Below, in pieces: positions 1 to 5,558 of a stretch of 6,675 bases of DNA. Every line of letters starts with the position of its first letter. Position 1 is the first letter of the stretch. Made by a program: the position numbers and the translations under genes. Source of the DNA: JAWXUU01 sp044426085 (GTDB lineage Bacteria; Bacillota; Clostridia; Christensenellales; CAMQZB01); the NCBI GenBank assembly GCA_044426085.1, contig JAWXUU010000028.1, positions 1 to 6,675 on the forward strand, given 5' to 3'. The notes under the pieces were generated by a model. That model was not told the DNA's origin. It saw nothing but the letters and a program-made list of their open reading frames with translations, and did no database searches.

Positions 1-97
1 TCCCCCAATGGTCGGTTTGGTCACTTTCCATTATAAAGGATTTCGGTGTGAATCGCTATTCTTTTTTAGGTGTTGCACTTAATTATACAATCTATTA
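1..97 (-). mobile_element. Upstream end of an insertion sequence (probable IS30 family), left copy
   Basis: This stretch is the exact reverse complement of 6555-6651, with no mismatch over 97 bp. On the minus strand it reads outward through a -10-like TATAAT (complement of 30-35) to a G-rich ribosome binding site at 1-6. The transposase start codon therefore falls just outside the left edge, and no coding sequence of this copy is visible. Identity with the right copy stops between bases 97 and 98, so the outer IS end lies at or within a few bases of 97. The IS30 assignment rests on the right copy's MNRYA start and on the A/T-rich end containing GTGCAAC; it is an inference, and another IS family is possible. 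Its inner edge directly touches a heptamer array. Confidence 0.6.
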
Positions 98-148
98 TTA
101 AAAATTAAAAATTAAAAATTAAAAATTAAAAATTAAAAATTAAAAATT
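98..148. repeat. Heptamer tandem array, TTAAAAA x7
   Basis: Seven perfect, head-to-tail copies of TTAAAAA run from 98 to 146, followed by a further TT. This forms the outer left arm of the palindrome. The first copy starts on the base after the IS identity ends. Confidence 0.95.
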
Positions 149-285
149 GTGGTAATGCACTCGCGTGCCGCTCGTGCTTTTCAATATATTTGTGACTTGT
201 GATAGGAACGTAACTATTTGATAGGGCGTTCCTATTTTAATGTCCAAATATAATTGAGTGCACGAGCAACGCGAGTGCCTACCAC

Positions 286-339
286 AATTTTTTATTTTTA
301 ATTTTTTATTTTTAATTTTTAATTTTTAATTTTTAATTT
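286..339. repeat. Heptamer tandem array, AATTTTT x7 (complement of the left array)
   Basis: Seven heptamers in fixed register (286-334) plus a partial AATTT. Copies 2 and 4 read TATTTTT; the other five are AATTTTT. Copy number and register equal those of the left array, so the two can pair along about 50 bp with two mismatches. Confidence 0.9.
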
Positions 340-399
340 CTAAAACTTCCCACTTAAATAACAAATCCCCTTTCTTCTCATTTTTCTCCCAAACTAGTC

Positions 400-428
400 T
401 TGACACATCACGCTAAAAAATGTATAAT
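400..428 (+). promoter_or_regulatory. Consensus sigma-A promoter of the antiporter operon
   Basis: The -35 box TTGACA (400-405) and the -10 box TATAAT (423-428) both match the vegetative consensus perfectly and are 17 nt apart. Transcription would start near 435, leaving a leader of only about 28 nt, too short for a riboswitch. The TTG of the -35 box lies in frame with the antiporter and should not be mistaken for its start codon. Confidence 0.88.
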
Positions 429-462
429 AAAAAGGTTATTAAATAATACTATAGGAGTACTT

Positions 463-1776
463 ATGAAAAAGGGAAATTTTTGGGCACTTATGCCTATTAT
501 TGTCTTTCTCGTTCTGTTTATCGGCTTTGGCGTGATAACGGGCGATTTTTATGCAATGCCAGCTTATGTTGGGTTTATGATAGCACTCATCATTGCATTT
601 TTCCAAAACAAGAAACTTAAATTTGAAGAAAAGGTTTCAATCGCAGCAAAGGGTGCGGGCAGTGAAAACATCATGATCATGTGTCTTGTGTTCCTTCTTG
701 CGGGTGCGTTTTCGGGTGCGGTTTCTGCTGCTGGTGGTGCAACAAGTGCCGCAAACTTTGGGCTTAGCATTCTGCCAACAAACGTGGCGGTTGTGGGCAT
801 ATTTGTCATCGCGTGCTTTATTTCTATTTCTATGGGCACAAGCGTTGGCACAATCACAGCACTCACGCCAATCGCCGTAGAAATGAGCTCAGCTTCGGGA
901 ATTCCGCTAGCACTTTGCGTTGCGGCTGTCATTTCCGGCTCAATGTTTGGTGATAACCTTTCAATGATTTCCGACACAACAATCGCAGCAACAAGAACTC
1001 AAGGTTGCAAAATGGATGATAAGTTCAAGGAAAACTTCAAAATTGTCTTGCCAGCCGCTGTCTTGACATTGGTTATCTTCTTTATTGTAACGCTTGGCGC
1101 AAACTACAGCGTCTCTGAAGATTTGTCATACGACATTGTTCGCATCTTGCCATACATTCTCGTTTTGATAACAGCACTTTGCGGTGTGAATGTGTTCATC
1201 GTCCTAAGCTTAGGCACAGTGCTTTCGCTTATCGTGGGTCTTTTTTATGGCGACTTCACAATCATCGAAACATTCTCTGTTGTGGGAAACGGCATGGTTG
1301 GAATGTTCGAAATCACAGTTATTTCGCTAACTGTTGGCGCTGTGTTTGGTCTTATAAAAGAAAACGGCGGAATAGATTTCATTTTGAATTTTATCAAAAC
1401 CAGAATCAAAAGCAAAAAAGGCGCAGAACTTGGCATCGCAACGCTTGCAGGGCTTGTTGATATGTCAACAGCAAACAACACTGTTGCAATCGTTATCGCA
1501 GGTCCAATCGCAAAGGAAATTGCCGACGAATTCGAAGTTTCACCAAAGCGTACAGCATCCCTTCTTGACATCTTCTCTTCTGCGTTCCAAGGTATCATCC
1601 CTTATGGCGCACAAGTTCTCACGGCGGCGAGCCTTGCAGGGCTTTCTCCGCTAGAACCAATCCCATATCTTTTCTATCCAATCTTGATGTTGATTTCAGC
1701 ACTTGTGTTTATCATGTGGCCAGAAAAGTGGAAAAAAGCTAGTAAAACAGCCGAAAACCAAAGTAAAGAACAATAA
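463..1776 (+). CDS. Na+/H+ antiporter, NhaC family
   Basis: Predicted 437-aa inner-membrane secondary transporter of the NhaC family (PF03553-type Na+/H+ antiporter). Such proteins typically exchange cytoplasmic sodium for protons, although some relatives carry organic substrates, so the cargo is not settled. The protein is hydrophobic throughout, with about ten or more likely membrane segments. The family signature G163-D164-N-L-S followed by S170-D171-T172-T173 is present, and a second half-motif D333-M-S-T-A-N338-N339 is consistent with the inverted-repeat fold. The tail is short, charged and cytoplasmic-looking. The ATG at 463 is chosen because AGGAG (453-457) lies five bases upstream. 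The in-frame TTG at 400 is the -35 promoter box and would add 21 residues of untranslated leader. The stop is 12 nt from the next gene, so the two are co-transcribed. The family call is firm; ion specificity is inferred. Confidence 0.9.
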   Translation: MKKGNFWALMPIIVFLVLFIGFGVITGDFYAMPAYVGFMIALIIAFFQNKKLKFEEKVSIAAKGAGSENIMIMCLVFLLAGAFSGAVSAAGGATSAANFGLSILPTNVAVVGIFVIACFISISMGTSVGTITALTPIAVEMSSASGIPLALCVAAVISGSMFGDNLSMISDTTIAATRTQGCKMDDKFKENFKIVLPAAVLTLVIFFIVTLGANYSVSEDLSYDIVRILPYILVLITALCGVNVFIVLSLGTVLSLIVGLFYGDFTIIETFSVVGNGMVGMFEITVISLTVGAVFGLIKENGGIDFILNFIKTRIKSKKGAELGIATLAGLVDMSTANNTVAIVIAGPIAKEIADEFEVSPKRTASLLDIFSSAFQGIIPYGAQVLTAASLAGLSPLEPIPYLFYPILMLISALVFIMWPEKWKKASKTAENQSKEQ

Positions 1777-1788
1777 AAGGAGAACATC

Positions 1789-2064
1789 ATGGAATTTTTG
1801 CACAACACAAATGAAATCACAATCCAAAACGAAAACGGCGAAGTTATCGCACTTGTCGCATTCCCAGAAGAAAGCGAAAATGTTGTAACGGTGAACAGAA
1901 CTTTTGTTTCCGACGTTTTGCGCGGTCAGGGCATTGCAGGCAAACTTATGGGCGAGCTTGTGAAAAACTTGAAAGAAACAAACAGAAAAGCAAACCCAAC
2001 GTGCAGTTATGCCGTGTCTTGGTTTGAAAAACATCCAGAATTTCAAGATTTGCTTTCAAAATAA
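1789..2064 (+). CDS. Small GNAT-fold N-acetyltransferase (YjdJ/COG2388 type)
   Basis: A 91-aa protein matching the compact Gcn5-related acetyltransferase family (PF14542/COG2388-like). The acetyl-CoA pyrophosphate-binding loop is visible as R45-G-Q-G48-I-A50-G-K, preceded by a beta strand. The C-terminal part carries the family's Cys72-S-Y and W78-F-E-K-H82-P83-E84-F85 motif. At this length it is a complete member of the family, not a fragment of a larger GNAT. The acceptor substrate is unknown for most of these proteins and cannot be told here. AAAGGAG (1776-1782) overlaps the antiporter stop codon and lies six bases before the ATG, so translation is closely coupled to the antiporter. The terminator at 2118-2150 ends the unit. 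No functional link to ion transport is evident beyond the operon. Confidence 0.85.
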   Translation: MEFLHNTNEITIQNENGEVIALVAFPEESENVVTVNRTFVSDVLRGQGIAGKLMGELVKNLKETNRKANPTCSYAVSWFEKHPEFQDLLSK

Positions 2065-2068
2065 ATAT

Positions 2069-2101
2069 AAATCAAATCAAAATAAAAATCAAATCAAAAT
2101 A
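2069..2101. repeat. Two 16-bp direct repeats in an A-rich 3' spacer
   Basis: AAATCAAATCAAAATA occurs at 2069-2084 and again at 2086-2101, one base apart, between the acetyltransferase stop codon and its terminator. It may be simple slippage of A-rich sequence; no role is apparent. Confidence 0.85.
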
Positions 2102-2117
2102 TAAAACGAAAAAATAT

Positions 2118-2150
2118 GCGGAGCACATCAAAGTTGCTCCGCTTTTTATT
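2118..2150 (+). terminator. Rho-independent terminator of the antiporter operon
   Basis: A perfect 8-bp stem, GCGGAGCA (2118-2125) with TGCTCCGC (2135-2142), has a 9-nt loop and is followed by TTTTT (2143-2147). An A run on the upstream side gives some reverse-strand capacity. Confidence 0.9.
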
Positions 2151-2214
2151 ATCCCAAAAACCACTTTTATATCAATAAAAAAATTACACAACTTTTACAA
2201 TCCCACCCAAAAGA

Positions 2215-2243
2215 TTGCTTTTAAATTACGTATATGATATAAT
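2215..2243 (+). promoter_or_regulatory. Extended -10 promoter of the MATE-nitroreductase unit
   Basis: TGATATAAT at 2235-2243 is a perfect extended -10 element. The -35 is weak: TTGCTT (2215-2220), with 17 nt to the TATAAT. Transcription should begin near 2250. Nothing resembling a riboswitch lies between the preceding terminator and this promoter. Confidence 0.75.
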
Positions 2244-2296
2244 ACCATACTAGAAGAATAAAAAGAATGATGAAAGAATTAAGAGAAGGGAAAATG

Positions 2297-3709
2297 ATGA
2301 AAGACGGAATAGTGGACAACAGTAAAAAACTCACAAAAGACCAAAAACGAAGGGAATTCATAACAACGGGCAACGTGCTGCACGTGGTGCTTTATATCGC
2401 AATGCCACTTATGTTTATGAATGCTTTCAACTATCTATACGGAATAATAGACACAATCGTGCTTGCGGGAAAGGGTGGCAACGTTCTTTCTTCGGTGGTG
2501 ATGGTCGACCAAATCAAAAGTCTATTCTTGGCAATCGCAACATCACTTGCAACGTCAGGTTCAATACTAGTCAGCAGACTTATCGGCAAAAACGATTTCA
2601 AAAAGGCAAAACAAGTTGCAAACACCCTTGCCACAGTTGCTTTTTTCATAGCAATTTTGGTTATTGTTTGCGTGATACCATTCGCAAGGAAAATTCTAGA
2701 ATTCGTGAACTTTTCCGAAGAACTTATCGATATTGGGCTTGGATATTTCACAGTGCAAATGCTTTCTGTCAGTGTGTCAATAATGAACAACGTGTTTTTC
2801 GGGCTTGAAAAAGCAAGGGGCGCTACAACAAACGTGCTCGCAATCAACGTGTGTTCTATGGGTTTCAAAATCATCTTGACGCTATTTTTTGTTTACGTGC
2901 TAGACACAGGCATTGTTATGGTTGCCGCTTCAACGCTGATTGCAAACCTTATGATAACAACTTGCGCGCTTTATAAATACCTAAACAAAAATTATATTTT
3001 CAGATACAACTTCAAAGATTTGCTATTCACAAAAGAAGTTGGAAAACCCGTCTGGGGGCTTGGATTTCCAATCTTCCTTGGCAAGTTTTCTTTCTCGCTT
3101 GGCAAGGTTATCGTGAATGTGCTAGCTCTAAATTTTGGCGATCTCGCCCCTGGTGCACTCGGTGTTTCCAACAGCATGAGCAGTAGTGTCATGAACGTCA
3201 CAAACAGCATGGAAGAAGCATCTTCCGTTGTGATAAGCCAAAACATCGCAATCGGCAACGTCGCAAGGGTGAAAAAAACCTTCCTTTGCTCGCTTTGCGT
3301 GAATATCGTTATTTCCACAATAGGAATAACACTGCTTGTTATCTTCAACGATAACATAGTTTCGTATTTCGCAAACGGCGATGCGGAAATGGCTCAGCTT
3401 ATTTCCGACATGTTCTATTGGGAAAGAATTTCAATCATTCCGCTTGCAATCAACGCGGCGGTTATGGGTCTTGTTTATGGGCTGGGCTACACAAAACTTT
3501 CAATGTATTCCAACCTTGCAAGATTGTTCGTGTTCAGAATTCCGTCAATCCTTATCATGATGAGATTTTTCAGCGGAATCGGCGCAACAACGCTTGGTAT
3601 TGCAATGTTCATTTCAAACACATGCGTGGGTCTTATGGGAATCACAATCGCAATTTGCCTAATGATAAAAATGAATAGAACAGTTATTAAAGACGAAATT
3701 GATATATAA
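2297..3709 (+). CDS. MATE-family efflux transporter
   Basis: A 470-aa membrane protein of the multidrug and toxic compound extrusion (MATE) family, which exports organic cations, drugs or metabolites in exchange for Na+ or H+. Two homologous halves are visible. The N-terminal half (about 30-245) has the P37-L-M-F-M-N, I-I-D52-T-I and S-R-L-I-G-K-N-D100 segments that form the first helices and loop. The C-terminal half begins at W253-G-L-G-F-P and contains A-L-G-V-S-N and M305-E-E-A-S-S-V-V-I-S-Q315-N. Total length is normal for twelve helices. The start at 2297 follows AAGGG (2286-2290) by six bases. In-frame ATGs at 2294, 2270 and 2267 would add up to ten hydrophilic residues; only a weak AGAAG precedes the earliest two, so the start is uncertain. 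The nitroreductase follows after 29 nt, probably in one transcript. The substrate cannot be predicted. Confidence 0.9.
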   Translation: MKDGIVDNSKKLTKDQKRREFITTGNVLHVVLYIAMPLMFMNAFNYLYGIIDTIVLAGKGGNVLSSVVMVDQIKSLFLAIATSLATSGSILVSRLIGKNDFKKAKQVANTLATVAFFIAILVIVCVIPFARKILEFVNFSEELIDIGLGYFTVQMLSVSVSIMNNVFFGLEKARGATTNVLAINVCSMGFKIILTLFFVYVLDTGIVMVAASTLIANLMITTCALYKYLNKNYIFRYNFKDLLFTKEVGKPVWGLGFPIFLGKFSFSLGKVIVNVLALNFGDLAPGALGVSNSMSSSVMNVTNSMEEASSVVISQNIAIGNVARVKKTFLCSLCVNIVISTIGITLLVIFNDNIVSYFANGDAEMAQLISDMFYWERISIIPLAINAAVMGLVYGLGYTKLSMYSNLARLFVFRIPSILIMMRFFSGIGATTLGIAMFISNTCVGLMGITIAICLMIKMNRTVIKDEIDI

Positions 3710-3738
3710 ACCAAATCTGCTAAAAAAAAGGAGAAATT

Positions 3739-4269
3739 ATGGATTTTCAAACACTGATAAAAACTCGCAGAAGCGTGCGAAGCTATGATAAATCAAAACA
3801 AGTTTCAAAAGAAGATATAACAGCGTGCCTGAATTGTGCAATGCTCGCGCCATCAGCTTGCAACAGTCAGCCGTGGAAATTCACCGTTGTAACGGGTGAA
3901 AAAGCGGGTGAAATCGCAATCGCAACCCAAGGCATGGGCATGAACAAATTCACAAGCGAAGTGGGCGTTTTTATCGTGGTTTCTGAAGGCAGTTATAACA
4001 AAACCGCACTTGTAGGAAGCAAAATCAAAGACCAAGATTATAAAAGCGTGGATATCGGACTTGCCACATCTCAACTTTGCTTGTGCGCGACCGAACTTGG
4101 GCTTTCAACTTGCATTCTAGGCTGGTTTGACGAAAAGAAAATCAAAAATCTTATAAACACAAAATCAAGAATCCGCCTTGTGATAGCACTTGGCTATTCA
4201 ACAAAAGAAGAAGTTGCAACAAACAAAGCCCGCAAAAACTTCCAAGATGTTGTGGATTTTATCGACTGA
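3739..4269 (+). CDS. Nitroreductase-family FMN oxidoreductase
   Basis: A 176-aa single-domain nitroreductase (PF00881 type), a cytoplasmic FMN enzyme, usually dimeric, that reduces nitro compounds, quinones or other acceptors with NAD(P)H. The FMN-phosphate motif R10-R11-S-V-R14-S-Y is at the N terminus. A37-P-S-A-C-N42-S-Q44-P-W46 lines the flavin pocket. The central helix is D105-I-G-L-A-T-S-Q-L, leading to E119-L-G-L-S-T-C-I-L-G-W. It is at the short end of the family but has all the usual blocks. AAAGGAG (3727-3733) is five bases before the ATG. Placement 29 nt after the MATE gene with no terminator between them suggests co-transcription, and reduction followed by export of an electrophile is conceivable but unproven. 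Six cysteines (30, 33, 41, 114, 116, 125) are scattered and form no ferredoxin-type cluster. Confidence 0.9.
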   Translation: MDFQTLIKTRRSVRSYDKSKQVSKEDITACLNCAMLAPSACNSQPWKFTVVTGEKAGEIAIATQGMGMNKFTSEVGVFIVVSEGSYNKTALVGSKIKDQDYKSVDIGLATSQLCLCATELGLSTCILGWFDEKKIKNLINTKSRIRLVIALGYSTKEEVATNKARKNFQDVVDFID

Positions 4270-4306
4270 TAAATCAAAATCAAAAACAAAACAATAAAAC
4301 AAAAAC

Positions 4307-4339
4307 AAAGCAATCGCAAAAACGGTTGCTTTTCTCTTT
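4307..4339 (+). terminator. Rho-independent terminator after the nitroreductase
   Basis: AAAGCAATCG (4307-4316) pairs with CGGTTGCTTT (4323-4332) over ten positions, one of them a G-T wobble, around a 6-nt A-rich loop. A T-rich tail interrupted by two C residues follows to 4339. Confidence 0.82.
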
Positions 4340-4376
4340 CACCAAAAATAACAAACCGTCATAATATGACTATAGG
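4338..4376 (+). promoter_or_regulatory. Probable promoter region of the binding-protein gene
   Basis: A promoter is expected here, between the terminator and a strong ribosome binding site. Two weak solutions exist: TTCACC (4338-4343) with CATAAT (4360-4365) at 16 nt, or ATAACA (4348-4353) with TATAGG (4371-4376) at 17 nt. I cannot choose between them. No TPP-riboswitch core was seen in this stretch. Confidence 0.4.
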
Positions 4377-4400
4377 TTTTTTAAAAAGTTAAAAAATCAT

Positions 4401-4406
4401 AGGAGG
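4401..4406 (+). promoter_or_regulatory. Perfect AGGAGG ribosome binding site before a TTG start
   Basis: AGGAGG lies ten bases upstream of TTG 4417. No ATG in this frame is closer, and the TTG opens a textbook lipoprotein signal peptide (Lys-Lys-Leu-Leu). The site therefore decides the non-ATG start of the binding-protein gene. Confidence 0.85.
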
Positions 4407-4416
4407 TATACATATT

Positions 4417-5421
4417 TTGAAGAAGTTATTATCTATTTTGATGATTGTCGTGCTTTGTTTTTGCACTTTCACGGCTTGCGAAAACAGTGAAGAAAGCATT
4501 CAAACTGTGCGTGTGAACGAAGTTACCCATTCGATTTTCTATGCGCCATTTTATCTTGCAATCGAGCTTGGCTACTTTGAAGAAGAGGGGATAGCAATCG
4601 AGCTTACAAACGGCGGTGGCAGTAACGTTTCGATGACGGCTGTTGTCTCTGGCGGTGCGGATATTGGGCTTGTTGGACCAGAAACGGTGGTGTATGTGGA
4701 AAGTCAAGGCAAAACGGATTATGTCGTTACGTTTGCGCAGCTCACATATTGCGACGGTTCATTTTTGATGGGGTGCGAAGAAGCGGAAGATTTCAGCTAT
4801 TCCAACTTGATTGGCACAGAAGTTCTCGCGGGCAGACTTGGCGGACTTCCCGCAATGACTCTAGAATACGTTTTGAATCAGCACGGGCTTTATGACGGCG
4901 TGAATATAACGCTCAACCACGATGTGGAATTCGCACTTATGGGCGCGGCATTCCAAAGCGGTCAGGGCGACTACACAACGCTTTTCGAACCAACCGCATC
5001 AGATTTTGAAGCGGAAAACATAGGCAATATCGTGGCTTCAATCGGTGCAGATTCCGGCTCCGTGCCATACACATGTTTTGTTGCAGAAAAGAGTTATCTT
5101 GAAGAAAATGCCGAGCTTTGCGAAGGGTTTGTGCGTGCAATTTATAAGGCGATTGCCTATATGCAAGCAAACGATTCAAATGTTGTTGCAACTGTCCTAG
5201 CCCCACAATTTGAAGGCACAAGCGAACTGCAAATTGCAAACGCAGTGGATTCATATCTTGCGATTGGTGCTTGGCAAAACGATATGTCTATGACGCTTGA
5301 AAGTTGGAACAACCTTCTTGCAATCATGGATAATGCAGGCGAACTTAAAAAAGGCACAGAAGCGGACTATGATAAGCTTGTGGATAACGCAATAAGCGAA
5401 AAAATCAAATCAGAACTCTAA
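4417..5421 (+). CDS. ABC-type substrate-binding lipoprotein (NMT1/SsuA-like)
   Basis: A 334-aa extracytoplasmic binding protein of the NMT1/THI5/SsuA-TauA superfamily (PF09084/PF13379-like). These proteins deliver thiamine precursors, sulfonates, nitrate or similar small molecules to an ABC importer. A Lys-Lys signal peptide ends in the lipobox F18-T-A-C21, so the mature protein should be lipid-anchored at Cys21. The fold signature A43-P-F-Y-L-A-I-E-L-G-Y-F-E-E-E-G58 is followed by a Gly-rich ligand loop (N-G-G-G-S-N) and G-G-A-D-I-G-L-V-G-P-E, typical of the family. Length is normal. Translation starts at TTG after AGGAGG. No permease or ATPase gene follows; a terminator and an opposing gene come next, so it is an orphan here and must share a distant transporter or do something else. 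The ligand is not predictable; the pocket resembles neither a clear thiamine nor a clear sulfonate type by eye. Confidence 0.87.
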   Translation: MKKLLSILMIVVLCFCTFTACENSEESIQTVRVNEVTHSIFYAPFYLAIELGYFEEEGIAIELTNGGGSNVSMTAVVSGGADIGLVGPETVVYVESQGKTDYVVTFAQLTYCDGSFLMGCEEAEDFSYSNLIGTEVLAGRLGGLPAMTLEYVLNQHGLYDGVNITLNHDVEFALMGAAFQSGQGDYTTLFEPTASDFEAENIGNIVASIGADSGSVPYTCFVAEKSYLEENAELCEGFVRAIYKAIAYMQANDSNVVATVLAPQFEGTSELQIANAVDSYLAIGAWQNDMSMTLESWNNLLAIMDNAGELKKGTEADYDKLVDNAISEKIKSEL

Positions 5422-5481
5422 AAAACAGCAGGCAGAAATGCAAATAACAAGATGAAATCGAAACTCAAAAATCAAGCAAAA

Positions 5482-5520
5482 TAAAAAGAGATGAGCCGCA
5501 AATGGGCTCATCTCTTTTTA
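5482..5520. terminator. Bidirectional terminator between convergent genes
   Basis: A 16-bp perfect stem (5482-5497 with 5505-5520) encloses a 7-nt loop. The G/C-containing core is GAGATGAGCC with GGCTCATCTC, flanked by A5 on the left and T5 on the right. It therefore supplies a U-tract in both directions, serving the binding-protein gene (plus) and the lipoprotein gene (minus), whose stop codon is 39 bases away. Confidence 0.92.
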
Positions 5521-5558
5521 AGGGTTGTATATTAATGCTTTGTAACTGTCAATTATTA

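Larger units (their letters stand above)
98..339. repeat. 242-nt nested inverted repeat with heptamer arms (MITE-like or long hairpin)
   Basis: Almost the whole stretch folds back on itself. From outside in, the matched segments are: heptamer arrays (98-148 with 286-339); GTGGTA with TACCAC (149-154, 280-285); GCACTCGCGT with ACGCGAGTGC (157-166, 269-278); GCTCGTGC with GCACGAGC (170-177, 260-267); an A/T segment (182-196 with 242-256); and ATAGGAACG with CGTTCCTAT (202-210, 227-235). The central loop is 211-226. Mismatches are short: AT against G, GCC against T, and one-base slips in the A/T segment. No open reading frame of note lies inside, and no promoter clearly transcribes it, since the antiporter promoter lies downstream. 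The layout suits a palindromic miniature transposable element, but a structured RNA or a cruciform-forming site cannot be excluded. Target duplications cannot be judged because an IS abuts the left end. Confidence 0.75.

Noticed and set aside
73..101. Outward promoter from the IS end into the palindrome (TTGCAC at 73-78 with TATTAA at 96-101)
   Set aside because: Spacing is 17 nt, but both boxes are poor and it would read through the 242-nt hairpin. Some IS elements do this, but the support here is too weak.
98..148. CRISPR-like or origin-like iterated repeat
   Set aside because: Units are contiguous 7-mers without spacers, and no DnaA boxes or replication genes are present. The mirrored array at 286-339 shows it is a palindrome arm.
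400..462. N-terminal extension of the antiporter from the TTG at 400
   Set aside because: That TTG is the -35 hexamer of a consensus promoter. The ATG at 463 has an AGGAG site five bases upstream, and the family-like sequence begins there.
564..977. Long minus-strand open frame inside the antiporter gene
   Set aside because: It is antisense to a strongly conserved membrane protein, has no ribosome binding site of note, and its sequence reflects complementary codons. The same applies to the frames opposite or overlapping the MATE, nitroreductase and binding-protein genes.
4340..4416. TPP or other riboswitch upstream of the binding-protein gene
   Set aside because: No CTGAGA-type core or other conserved aptamer block is visible, and the room between the terminator and the ribosome binding site is under 80 nt.
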